DNA from: Xanthomonas floridensis
GTDB lineage: Bacteria; Pseudomonadota; Gammaproteobacteria; Xanthomonadales; Xanthomonadaceae
DNA length: 64,000 bases
NCBI RefSeq assembly: GCF_001642575.1
Contig: NZ_LXNG01000015.1
Span: 1 to 64,000 of the forward strand
Direction: 5' to 3'
Shown here: one piece after another, positions 31,342 through 40,396 of the stretch
Position numbering within the stretch: position 1 is the first letter of the stretch
Layout of the letters: every line of letters begins with the position of its first letter
Position numbers and translations under genes: made by a program
Notes under the pieces: model-generated
Told to the model about the DNA's origin: nothing
Database searches by the model: none
The model's input: the letters and a program-made list of their open reading frames with translations, nothing else

Positions 31342-33705
31342 TCACGGTGTGGCGGACACCGCTGACTGCGGTGCAGCGCTTGCGGGGCTGCGGTTCCAGT
31401 CCGGCGTTGGGGCGCGCTGCATCCAGCGGACGAAGAAATCCAGCAGGCGCCGCCTGCCGTAATCGCCGCCGGCGCCGTGATCGCCGCCCGGCACCACCAG
31501 CAGGTCGAAATCCTTGTTGGCCTTGATCAAGCGATCGGCCACCTGGAACGTGCTGGCCGGATCGACGTTCATGTCCATGTCGCCGGTGATCAGCAGGAGA
31601 TGACCTTGCAGGCGTGCGGCATTTTCCACGTTGGAGGATTCCGCGTACCACGGCCCGACCGGCCAGCCCATCCATTGCTCGTTCCACCAGATCTTGTCCA
31701 TGCGGTTGTCGTGGCAACCGGAATTGGCCACGCCGGCCACATAGAATTCCGGATGGAACAGCAATGCTCCCAACGCGTTCTGCCCGCCGGCGGAAGTGCC
31801 GAACACGCCGATGCCGCCGGCGATGTCGTACCACGGATAATGCGCGGCAGCGGCCTTATGCCAGGCGATGCGATCGGGCAAGCCGGCATCCTTGAGGTTG
31901 CGCCAGGCCACATCGTGAAAGGCGCGCGAGCGGTTGTTGGTGCCCATGCCATCGATCTGCGCCACCGTGAATCCCATCCCGGTGAGGGGAAACACGCGGG
32001 CACTGAACGTCTTGGGCACGAACGATCCCTGCGGGCCGGCATAGATGTACTCGACCGTGCGATACCGCTGCTGTGGGTCGAACTGCTGCGGGCGATGGAT
32101 CACCCCCCAGATCTCGGTCTTGCCATCGCGCCCGAGGCTATGGAACGGCAACGGCGGCTGCCAGCCGCTGGCGAACAGCCGGCTCAGATCGGTGCGCTCC
32201 ACGGTCTGCGCCAATCGGCCATCGGCACTGCGCCGCAGCTCCAGCACCGGGCCAAGGTCCACGCGCGAGTAAAGATCCACGAACCACTTGCCGTCCGGCG
32301 AGTAGCTCAGCTGGTGATCGGCGGCCTGCGGCGTCAGTGCAGTCAGGCCCGTGCCATCCAGGCCAATACGGTAGGCGTGCCGGTAATAAGGGTCTTGCCC
32401 GGGTTGCATGCCCGAGGCGGTGAAGTACAGCTGGCCCGCCGCCTCATCGATGTAGTCGAGCTTGCGCACCACCCAGTCGCCACGTGTCACCTGGCGTATC
32501 ACCTGCCCGCGATGGCCATCGTAGAGATACACATGCTCCCAGCCATCGCGCTCGGACGCCCACAGGATCTGCGCACCGTCGGCCAGATCCTTGCGCGCGT
32601 GCTTGCCGCCGTCTTCGTGGCTGCCGCTGAGTTCGGAGTATTCGATGAAGGTGGGCGAGGTTTCTTCGATCAGCGTGCGCGCGGCCGCAGTGCGCGCATC
32701 CACCTCGATCACGCGATAGAGCTGGTGGCCCCGCGCGTTGTATTCGAAGGTGAAGCCGCGGCTGTCCTTCCACCACTGCAGACTGTTCAGCGTGAAGGCA
32801 TTGGGCAGTAAAGTCATTGCGACCGGGTGGGCCGCACCGGTGGCGATATCGAACAGCACCGGCTGCATCACCGGCAACGCATCGCCCGGCTTTGGATAGA
32901 TCTGCTGATGCAGCTTGGGCTGCACGCGATCGGCCGGCGCCGATTCGATGTAATACACCATGTGCGGCGGCGGTGCCTTGACCCGGTAGGCGGCCAGGTG
33001 CTGCGAGTCCGGCGACCATTCCACGCTGTCGATGGCGTAATAGTCGCCGTTGCTGCCGTCGTGGCTGAGAACCCGACGTTCGCCGCCGTGCTTCGGCGCA
33101 ATCACCAGGTTGCCCTGCTCCACCCATGCGCGCCAGCGCCCGTCCGGCGATGCCTTGGCGGTGCGCTCGCCTTGCTTGAGTGGCAGCGCCATGTCCATCG
33201 TTTCGGCTGGCTCGTCGCGGTCAGGCTGACGCGCACAGCGATACCGCGCCAGATCGCATTGCCAGCCCAGCCGCGCCAGTTGAAAGCCCAGGTGCTGCTG
33301 CACAAGCGTTGGCTGTTTCAGCGCCAGTGCGGCCGCATCGACATCTTGCGCGCCGGCCTGGTTCAAGGCTGCTGCCAGCCGTGCATGATCGAAAGCCAGC
33401 CTGTTGCGGCCGGTGGCGGCATCCACCAGGCGGTATTCGATGGCCGGCGCCCGATTGACACGCGCAACACCGCGCCGGTACAGGAAGTGCCCCGCATCGA
33501 TCCACACCGGCTCGGCGGGTTCGTGATCGACCAGCGACAGATAACGATCGGACAGTTCCATCGCCTGGGTGTATTGCGCAGCGGTGGGTTCAGCGTTTTG
33601 CGCCAACGCGGCATTCGTCAGCATCGACAACAGCACAACGCAGACGTGCCAGCCCACAGGGGGACGACGGCGGGGTATCGGCGTACAAGCAGACGAGGAC
33701 TTCAT
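31342..33705 (-). CDS. S9 family dipeptidyl-peptidase IV-like protein (copy 1)
   Basis: A 787-residue exported serine peptidase. A signal peptide near residues 15-36 is followed by an N-terminal beta-propeller (DPPIV_N, about 60-540) and a C-terminal alpha/beta-hydrolase. Ser638 in GTSAGGQ is the nucleophile, the aspartate in MDMNVDPAST and the histidine in GGDHGAGG complete the triad. The segment NRMDKIWWNEQWMGWPV is shared almost word for word with the S9 protein at 40396-42744, so the two are paralogues. Such enzymes release N-terminal dipeptides, usually X-Pro or X-Ala, a suitable activity for proline- and hydroxyproline-rich peptides. I start at 33705 (MKSSSACTP). Confidence 0.92.
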   Translation of the reverse strand: MKSSSACTPIPRRRPPVGWHVCVVLLSMLTNAALAQNAEPTAAQYTQAMELSDRYLSLVDHEPAEPVWIDAGHFLYRRGVARVNRAPAIEYRLVDAATGRNRLAFDHARLAAALNQAGAQDVDAAALALKQPTLVQQHLGFQLARLGWQCDLARYRCARQPDRDEPAETMDMALPLKQGERTAKASPDGRWRAWVEQGNLVIAPKHGGERRVLSHDGSNGDYYAIDSVEWSPDSQHLAAYRVKAPPPHMVYYIESAPADRVQPKLHQQIYPKPGDALPVMQPVLFDIATGAAHPVAMTLLPNAFTLNSLQWWKDSRGFTFEYNARGHQLYRVIEVDARTAAARTLIEETSPTFIEYSELSGSHEDGGKHARKDLADGAQILWASERDGWEHVYLYDGHRGQVIRQVTRGDWVVRKLDYIDEAAGQLYFTASGMQPGQDPYYRHAYRIGLDGTGLTALTPQAADHQLSYSPDGKWFVDLYSRVDLGPVLELRRSADGRLAQTVERTDLSRLFASGWQPPLPFHSLGRDGKTEIWGVIHRPQQFDPQQRYRTVEYIYAGPQGSFVPKTFSARVFPLTGMGFTVAQIDGMGTNNRSRAFHDVAWRNLKDAGLPDRIAWHKAAAAHYPWYDIAGGIGVFGTSAGGQNALGALLFHPEFYVAGVANSGCHDNRMDKIWWNEQWMGWPVGPWYAESSNVENAARLQGHLLLITGDMDMNVDPASTFQVADRLIKANKDFDLLVVPGGDHGAGGDYGRRRLLDFFVRWMQRAPTPDWNRSPASAAPQSAVSATP

Positions 33706-33869
33706 AGCGGTTCCGTCGATCCAGCACAGTGATGGCGTGGCCCATCGAGCGCCGGCTTGTGAGGTAGGGGGCACGGCCAGCGTCGCAGCGAAACGCCTGC
33801 GCGACTGCGTGCGGTTACGAGGCCGATGTAGTCAACGACGTAGCGTGTTGCCACCGCGACGAGAGCGCG

Positions 33870-36227
33870 TCATGCAAACCACGCCTGCACCCTGACCAGC
33901 GCTGCCTCCCCCGGCAACGCCACCCGGTCGGCATGTGGACCCTGCAGACGCGCCGGCTTGCCATCGACCAGAACGCGCTGCAACCGCGTGCCCGCCGGGA
34001 CGCGCAGGCTCAGCCAGGTGCGCTTGGGCCTGCGCTCGGGGAGCTCCACCTCGCCTTCGATGCAGCGCTGTTGAAGATCGGTGCGCAGGCGCAGCGTGAG
34101 CTTGCCCCAGCGCGTGGGTGCGGCAGCGATGCCAAGCGGTGCACCGCTGCCCAGCCATGCGCGCGGCAGCGCGCGCGCCAGGAACAGCTGCTCGCCTGCA
34201 CTGTCCTCGCTGACCAGCATCCAGCGCAACAGCAAGGGAATGGTCATCTGGGCGGGCATGCAGAACAGCGGCATGCCGCCGGTGATACCGCTGACCTCGC
34301 CGGCCGTCCAGCTGCCGCGCGTATGCACCTGATAGCGATGCGCATAGACGAACAGCAGATATTCTTCGATGCGGTCCAGCCGCAGCAATTGCTGCGCATA
34401 GCCATAGGAAATGAAGCCGAGCAGGTCGCGGCTGCCCGGGTCCGGCGGCGCGATATTGGCCACCACGCCGATGCTGGTGCCGCCATGGCCGCGCAGGCAG
34501 TCGATGACCAGATGGGCCAGATCGTCGGGCAGCACATCGGCCTGCAGCAGTTCGGCGTACGCGCGATGCGGCCATTGCTGTTCGCTGGGTTTTTCCTGCA
34601 GCAACGATTGGCGAAAGGTCAGCGTGGTACCCGGCAGCGGGCCTACGTATGGCGGCGACAGGTCGTGGCGCACGTTGGCCCGCAGGCTGGCCTGGAGCCG
34701 TGTACGCAGCTGCCGTGCGCGGCGCTGCCACGGGGCCGCTGTTGCGGTCTCCCCGCCCAGCGCGCTCCACACCTGGGCGATGTCTTCCCAGCCGCGGATT
34801 GTCAGCGCGCTATTGGCGTAGTACGGCTTCCACCACAGCGAGGGATCGGGAAACAGGCAGGCATCGGATTCGTTCCAGCCATGCAGCAGGCCGTACCCCT
34901 GCGCCGTGCGCGGCAGTGCCAGCGCCTGGTCGTGCAGATCGCACAGCAGCTGCGCGGTGGCCGCGATCTTGGGCCGCAATCGACGCAGGCGCGCTACATC
35001 GCCGGTGTAGCGCAGGTAGCGTGCCAGCAGCGACAGGGTCAGCCCGAACTGCCCGACTTCCGGCCCGCGCATGTTGGGCAGGCCATCGTCCTGTACGAAC
35101 GCGTCGAAGTAATTGTCGAGTACCGCCGCCGCCTGTGCAAAGCGGCCCCATTCCAGATTGGCGTACAGCGAGCTGGTAAAGGTGTCCTGAAAGCCATCGT
35201 ACTCGTTGCCGTAATAGTCGCGCTCCACCGCGCCGTACTTGGGGTAGTCGCCGCCCGGCCGCACCACCAGCTCGCGTGCGAAGGCGAAGTGCGCCATCGC
35301 GTTCCAGCTGGCGTCCGGTAGCTGCGCCTGCACGGTGCCGGCCAGCGCGTGTTGCCAGTACGCGGCGAAATCGATCAGTGCCGCGTAGAACTGCTCGGCG
35401 GTGGCCGCCGTGCGCGCCGTGCCGAAGGCTGGATAGCTGTGCGTGTAGTGCACCGCCACGACCTGCCCACCGCGCACCTGCATGGTGCGGTGCCAGGTCT
35501 GCACCACGAAGCGGTCGGTGGCACGCACATCGGCGAACACCAGCACGTCGTACCAGGCATCGGGCTCGCCTTCGCGGCGCATCACCTTGCGTACCGCCGG
35601 CATCCAGCCACCCAGCACGCCTTCTTCGCGGCGCTTGATCAGCGCCTCTTCGCCAAGTTCGGCGAAGGCGTGTTCCGGGCGCGCGGTGCGGCTGCGGCCG
35701 TTGGGCAGGATCGGCATGGTATCCAGCGCTTCGCGGGTACCGACAAAGGTGGTCCACGGCCAGCGCCCACCATTGTCCTTGGGGTCGAGCAAGGAGGCCG
35801 GCGGTGGCGCGACATCGCGCACCTGCGTCTCGTCCGGGTCGCCGTCGCGCAGCAGGCGGTCTGCCAGCAGGTCCGCCTCGGCCATGGCCACCTGTGCCAA
35901 CGGCAGGCCGAAGTACGGCGCGCCCGCCGCCGGATACGTGGCTTCGAGGCGCTTGTCCAGGCGCAGCACACCGGCGTCGGTCTGCAGCGTCAGCGCAGCC
36001 TGCGGATCGTCCAGACGCTCGTAGACGGTCCAGTCCTGCTGCAGATGCCGAAAACTGCAGAGCTTGCTGCCCGAAGGCGCGGTGGCTGGCACCGCCTCCA
36101 GCACCGGTTGCGCAAGCGTGGCAGGTGCGGCGGTACCGTTCGCGCCGCCCTGCGCCGCAAGCACCGCGCCGGTGCCGACTGCCGCGGTTGCGGCCATGCC
36201 CTGCCGCAGAAAGGTTCTCCGGTCCAT
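33870..36227 (-). CDS. Tat-exported protein of unknown function, (alpha/alpha)-barrel-like
   Basis: A 785-residue protein I cannot assign to a family. The start MDRRTFLRQG opens a clear twin-arginine signal (about residues 1-28). Residues about 60-330 look beta-rich. Residues about 330-690 contain repeated helix pairs with aromatic and acidic residues (DYYGNEYDGFQDTFTS, DGLPNMRGPEVGQFGLT, GLLHGWNESDACLFPDPSLWW), a pattern resembling six-hairpin glycosidases such as GH15, GH65, GH78 or GH95. A short C-terminal beta domain follows. Neighbours are an S9 peptidase downstream and a divergent S53 peptidase, inside the hydroxyproline cluster. A glycosidase role is inference from topology and context; a lyase or non-enzymatic role is possible. 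Confidence 0.85.
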   Translation of the reverse strand: MDRRTFLRQGMAATAAVGTGAVLAAQGGANGTAAPATLAQPVLEAVPATAPSGSKLCSFRHLQQDWTVYERLDDPQAALTLQTDAGVLRLDKRLEATYPAAGAPYFGLPLAQVAMAEADLLADRLLRDGDPDETQVRDVAPPPASLLDPKDNGGRWPWTTFVGTREALDTMPILPNGRSRTARPEHAFAELGEEALIKRREEGVLGGWMPAVRKVMRREGEPDAWYDVLVFADVRATDRFVVQTWHRTMQVRGGQVVAVHYTHSYPAFGTARTAATAEQFYAALIDFAAYWQHALAGTVQAQLPDASWNAMAHFAFARELVVRPGGDYPKYGAVERDYYGNEYDGFQDTFTSSLYANLEWGRFAQAAAVLDNYFDAFVQDDGLPNMRGPEVGQFGLTLSLLARYLRYTGDVARLRRLRPKIAATAQLLCDLHDQALALPRTAQGYGLLHGWNESDACLFPDPSLWWKPYYANSALTIRGWEDIAQVWSALGGETATAAPWQRRARQLRTRLQASLRANVRHDLSPPYVGPLPGTTLTFRQSLLQEKPSEQQWPHRAYAELLQADVLPDDLAHLVIDCLRGHGGTSIGVVANIAPPDPGSRDLLGFISYGYAQQLLRLDRIEEYLLFVYAHRYQVHTRGSWTAGEVSGITGGMPLFCMPAQMTIPLLLRWMLVSEDSAGEQLFLARALPRAWLGSGAPLGIAAAPTRWGKLTLRLRTDLQQRCIEGEVELPERRPKRTWLSLRVPAGTRLQRVLVDGKPARLQGPHADRVALPGEAALVRVQAWFA

Positions 36228-36625
36228 CGTTGCGCCCTTGAGTGATCCACCCTGCATGCTGCGCGTTGGCGCCGCCCCCGTCTTGTGAGGCCTGTCTGAC
36301 GCGCGTGCGGAAATGGGCATACAGCACCATCGACCGCCGCAGCCGCGCCCTGACCAGATGGATCGGCAGTGGCGCCGTCTCAAGATCTGCGGCGGGCCTG
36401 CCCCAGGCTGCGCCCCTGCGCTCGACGGCGCCTGGCGACATGCGTGGAGGACGCAAACAACTTCGCGTTGCGATCGATCCGGTGCCGCGACAGCGCACTG
36501 CATCCACGCAGCATGACGTTCAATGAGCCCCCGACGCACGAGGTGACGATGCTGTCACCACGACGTTTCCCCGCAGCCGCGCAGTCGCACCGCGCGTCAC
36601 CGTCCTTACAGAGAGAGATCGCCGC
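36228..36625. promoter_or_regulatory. 398-nt divergent promoter region
   Basis: Lies between the minus-strand Tat protein gene and the plus-strand S53 peptidase gene, and should hold both promoters. A perfect palindrome GGTGAC-N6-GTCACC (36542-36559) is 67 nt upstream of the S53 start and is an operator candidate. Its half-sites are spaced too far apart for a CRP/Clp site. No ORF of note. Confidence 0.4.
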
Positions 36626-38194
36626 ATGCATACCGTTCTTCCCGGCAGTGAACGCCAGACACCGCCCTCCAGGATCGACGCCGGAGTGCCGGCCGCCGAT
36701 GAGCGGCTGCGGGTGCTGCTGGCGGTGCGGATGCCGGCGCTCGATGCGGCGGCCGAGGTGCTGCTGCAACTACAGGCCGACACGCTGCCAGCAGCGTTCT
36801 CGCGGGCGCAGTTCAGTGCGCGCTTCGCTGCCGCCCCGGCCGACCTGCAGGCGGTGGCAGCATTTGCTGCCAGCTACGGCCTGGCGGTGGAGCGTGCGCA
36901 TGCCGACAGCGGCACGGTCGTGCTGGAAGGCAGCGTGGCGCAGTGCGAGACCGCGTTCCAGGTCAGCCTGCGCGCGTATGTCGACGGCGCCCTGCGCTAT
37001 CGCGGCCGCACCGGCCCGGTGTCGATCCCGCAGGAACTGCAAGGCATCGTCACCGCCGTCATGGGACTGGATGCGCGCCCGCAGGCGCAGACCTTGCCCG
37101 CCGCACCGACACCCGCCCCCACTGCAGCGCCGGCTCCTCCGCATGTCGCCGACGCGCAGACCAACGGCCCGGTCATGCAATACACACCGCCGCAACTGGC
37201 GCAGCTATACGGCTTTCCCGAACACGACGGCCACGGCCAATGCATCGGCATCATCGTGCTGGGCGGTGGCTATGCGCGCGAACAGATGCAGGCGTATTTC
37301 GCGCAACTGCGGCTGCCCATGCCCAGCATGGTGGATGTGCTGCTGCCAGGCGCCGGCAACACCCTCGGCACCGGCAACGAAACTGCAGATATCGAAGCGC
37401 AGATGGACATCCAGATTGCCGGCGCCATTGCCCCCGGCGCCAAGCTGGTGATGTACTTCGCGCCCAATACCGATAACGGTTTTCTCGAAGCGATCAATGC
37501 CGCCGTCCACGACCACGTGCATTCGCCAGGCGTGATCGCCATCAGCTGGGGCTTCACCGAAGCGCAGTGGACACCGCAATCGCGCCAGGCCTACGACTGC
37601 GCGTTCCGGGCTGCAGCCTTGCTGGGAATCACCGTGTGCATCGCGGCCGGTGACGACGGCGCCAGCGATGGCCAGCCCGGTCTGAACGTATGTTTCCCGG
37701 CATCCAGCCCGTTCGTGCTGGCCTGCGGCGGCACCCGGCTTCAGGTCGACAGCGACAGCGCGGACGAACAGGCCTGGTCCAAGGGCGGCGGTGGGCAAAG
37801 CCGGTTTTTCGCTCGCCCGGCCTGGCAAAAGAATCTGCAGCTCACCGACGAGCAACAGCGTACCCGGCAACTGCGCATGCGCGGCGTACCGGATGTCGCT
37901 GCCAATGCCGATGTGCAGACCGGCTACTACCTGCTGATCAACGGGCAGCCGGCAGTGATGGGCGGCACCAGTGCTGCTGCACCGCTGTGGGCGGCCTTGC
38001 TGGCACGCATCTATGGCGCCAATCGCATGCAGCCGCGCTTTGTAGCCCCACGTCTGTATGGAAAGCCGGAGGCGTTCCGCGACATCGTGGCCGGCGCAAA
38101 CGGCGGCTATCGCGCCGCCACCGGCTGGGACGCCAACACCGGCCTGGGGGTACCCGACGGCGCAAAGCTCACCGCCTTGCTGCGGCAAGACTGA
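36626..38194 (+). CDS. S53 family serine-carboxyl peptidase (sedolisin)
   Basis: A 522-residue acid-acting endopeptidase. Residues about 25-155 form the pro-kumamolisin activation domain, followed by an Ala/Pro linker (about 155-175) and the subtilisin-like catalytic domain. Glu257 and Asp261 (EAQMD), Asp343 (AAGDDGAS) and Ser449 (GGTSAAAP) match the sedolisin catalytic set. The late RDIVAGANGGY-ATGWD segment matches the calcium site. No N-terminal signal peptide is visible (MHTVLPGSERQT), unusual for a family normally secreted. It is the only plus-strand gene inside the cluster and is convergent with the FlgC-like ORF. Confidence 0.93.
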   Translation: MHTVLPGSERQTPPSRIDAGVPAADERLRVLLAVRMPALDAAAEVLLQLQADTLPAAFSRAQFSARFAAAPADLQAVAAFAASYGLAVERAHADSGTVVLEGSVAQCETAFQVSLRAYVDGALRYRGRTGPVSIPQELQGIVTAVMGLDARPQAQTLPAAPTPAPTAAPAPPHVADAQTNGPVMQYTPPQLAQLYGFPEHDGHGQCIGIIVLGGGYAREQMQAYFAQLRLPMPSMVDVLLPGAGNTLGTGNETADIEAQMDIQIAGAIAPGAKLVMYFAPNTDNGFLEAINAAVHDHVHSPGVIAISWGFTEAQWTPQSRQAYDCAFRAAALLGITVCIAAGDDGASDGQPGLNVCFPASSPFVLACGGTRLQVDSDSADEQAWSKGGGGQSRFFARPAWQKNLQLTDEQQRTRQLRMRGVPDVAANADVQTGYYLLINGQPAVMGGTSAAAPLWAALLARIYGANRMQPRFVAPRLYGKPEAFRDIVAGANGGYRAATGWDANTGLGVPDGAKLTALLRQD

Positions 38195-38344
38195 GAACGA
38201 TACACACGGTTGTCGTGGCGGGCTGCACGGCGGCTGCGAGATCGCAGCGTAAGGTCTGCCCAGGTGTCACCAGATGCGGCACTGGCTTGCCAGCCGTGCA
38301 CCCGGCGCAACAGATCCGGAACCGGCCTTCATCCCATCAGGCTT

Positions 38345-38641
38345 TCAGGTCACTACGTCCAGCAGGCTGCCCAGCATCTGGTCGGAGCGCCGCACTACAT
38401 TGGCGTTGGCCTGAAAATCGTTACGCGCCGATAGCCCGTCGACCAGATCGGTGACCGGAGCCGACGGATCGGACACGGCATCGACCACGCTGGCCGACAC
38501 GCCGCCATTGGCCTGCGTGCGGGCCGCCACCGCCTGACGCGGGCTGCCGTCCACCGGTTGGCGGGCGACATTGCTGGCGGCCACCTGCTGACGCAGCGCG
38601 GCGGCCTGCATTCCGGAACTGGCGATACTGCTGATGCTCAT
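38345..38641 (-). CDS. Orphan flagellar rod/FlgC-like small protein
   Basis: A 98-residue protein with the two signatures that bracket flagellar rod and hook proteins: an N-terminal MSISSIASSGMQAAALRQQVAASNVA segment, and a C-terminal LVDGLSARNDFQANANVVRRSDQMLGSLLDV segment. The central domain of true FlgC (about 134 residues) is missing or very short. No other flagellar gene is nearby. It lies between the S53 peptidase and the GH35-like gene, 117 nt past the latter. It may be a relict, or a small helical protein using the rod coiled-coil fold for another purpose. Confidence 0.8.
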   Translation of the reverse strand: MSISSIASSGMQAAALRQQVAASNVARQPVDGSPRQAVAARTQANGGVSASVVDAVSDPSAPVTDLVDGLSARNDFQANANVVRRSDQMLGSLLDVVT

Positions 38642-38758
38642 GGTGGCTCCGTGACGCAAGTGACTGAGGTGACGCGGGATGCAATGGAGTGAGGCGATAG
38701 GGAGGTCGAGGTAGTGCTGGCAACCCCGCGCACGCAGTCGCCGTAGCGCCTGCATTCG

Positions 38759-40396
38759 TCAATAGGTTCCGACCCGCACCCGCAGCACCACCGGTTCGGG
38801 ACTGCCTGGACCTCCGTGGCCGAAGTTGAGCCCGTAGTCGGTCTGGTCGCCGTTGAGCTGTTTTTCCACCTGCCAGCGCCCGTCGACATACCGCCCCTGC
38901 TCCACCCGCAACAGTTGCCCATGACGGGTATCGGCCGCCTCGCGGAAAAATTCAATGCGCGCGGCCATGCCGGTGACCAGGAACTCCTCCGGCCCCAGCT
39001 GCGCGACCAACAGGCGCCCACCGTGGTCGTCGTTGCCCGGCAGGATCGCCGGCGCATCGCCCCACATCGGCGCACCGAACGACACCTTGGCCTGCCAATC
39101 GCCAAAGCGCAGGCTGCGCTGCGCCATGCCGGGCTGCTCGGCCACGCCTTGCAGGCGGCCATCGAACGCGGCCTGGGCCAGCACCCGTTGCAGCGGCGCC
39201 AGCAGCTGGAAATTGGCCGCATGCGCGGCAGTGGCGGCCCGATTCGCCTCGCTGTCCGGGTTGCCATCCATGCCGAAGATCGAGAAGCCCACCCCGCCCT
39301 GCCCCAGTACATGGAACAGATACGGCGCCGTGGCCGCTTCGAAGCCGGTCTCCGACACCCAGGCCGGGTTGTCCGGACGCGCGTACTGGCCGATGACCTT
39401 GGTGTATTCGTTGTAGTCGCTGGTGTAGATGTCGGTGCCGATGAAATCGATCGACGGCGTGGCCGCGCGCCACAGCGCGAACACATTCACCGTGGCGCCG
39501 CCGGACGGGTAATCCATGCCCGGATAGCGCTTGCCCTTGTAGCGCAGCCAGGTGTTGACGTAGAGCGGCAGCGGATACGCACGCTTGCCGGCGGCGGCCA
39601 CCTGTTCGATATACGCGGCGGTCGCATGCGCATTGAAGGCTTCTGCCGCCTCGGCGCCGAACAGCTGCTGCCAGCTGCCCTGCGGCTTGCCCAGTTTTTG
39701 CGCGATCGCGGCAGGCACTGGTTGCGCAAACGCCGCCTCGCCGGCCGGGCCGTGGTCGCGTACGGTGCCGATGGCGCCAGGTTCGTTTTCCACCTGCACC
39801 AGGATCACCGTGTGGCGCTCGCCATCGACCTTGCGCAGGTGCTGCATCAATGCGGTGAACGCGCGCGCATCGGCCTGCACATTGGCGGCCACATGCGGCG
39901 ACAACACATCCACCGGCGCGCCATTGGCATCGCGCATGCGCGGGTACGTGGCGTCGTCGCGCTTGATCCATTCCGGCACGTAATGCATCTGGCCGTTCTT
40001 CCAGCTGCCGAACCACAGCAAGGCCACGCGTAGCCCGCGCTTGCGTGCGCCGGCGATCAACGCATCCACGTTGGTGGTGTCGAAGCGGCCCTGCACCGGC
40101 TCGAATTGCTCCCAATACACCGGCGCTTCCACGGTATTGGCATGCAGCGCGACCACCTCGTCCAGCGCCTTGGGCAACACCGCCGGCCAGGCGCTGGAGT
40201 TGTGCAGCTGTGCGGCCAGGATGGTGTACGGCGCACCGTCGACGAAGACCGCATGACGGCCGTTCCGGCTGACCAAGCGCGGCATTTCTTCTGCGCACGC
40301 TGCTGGTGTCATCCCGATGGCCAACAGCGACAACACACACAAGCAGACAACCGCGCGGCCACGCTGGCGCAGGGCGGATAAACGGGCCAGCAGCAT
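38759..40396 (-). CDS. GH35/GH42-like glycosidase with DUF5597-type C-terminus
   Basis: A 545-residue exported enzyme. A signal peptide (about residues 1-36, ending PAACAEE) precedes a TIM barrel starting HAVFVDGAPYTILAAQLHNSS and LHANTVEAPVYWEQFEPVQGRFD, the pattern of GH35 and GH42 beta-galactosidases. Glu205 in VENEPG is the likely acid/base and Glu349 in SETGFE the likely nucleophile. The C-terminal region resembles the DUF5597 extension seen with such barrels. Its ATG overlaps the stop of the upstream S9 peptidase by one base. Beta-galactosidase or related activity is probable; the substrate could be galactose on plant glycoproteins, by context only. Confidence 0.85.
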   Translation of the reverse strand: MLLARLSALRQRGRAVVCLCVLSLLAIGMTPAACAEEMPRLVSRNGRHAVFVDGAPYTILAAQLHNSSAWPAVLPKALDEVVALHANTVEAPVYWEQFEPVQGRFDTTNVDALIAGARKRGLRVALLWFGSWKNGQMHYVPEWIKRDDATYPRMRDANGAPVDVLSPHVAANVQADARAFTALMQHLRKVDGERHTVILVQVENEPGAIGTVRDHGPAGEAAFAQPVPAAIAQKLGKPQGSWQQLFGAEAAEAFNAHATAAYIEQVAAAGKRAYPLPLYVNTWLRYKGKRYPGMDYPSGGATVNVFALWRAATPSIDFIGTDIYTSDYNEYTKVIGQYARPDNPAWVSETGFEAATAPYLFHVLGQGGVGFSIFGMDGNPDSEANRAATAAHAANFQLLAPLQRVLAQAAFDGRLQGVAEQPGMAQRSLRFGDWQAKVSFGAPMWGDAPAILPGNDDHGGRLLVAQLGPEEFLVTGMAARIEFFREAADTRHGQLLRVEQGRYVDGRWQVEKQLNGDQTDYGLNFGHGGPGSPEPVVLRVRVGTY

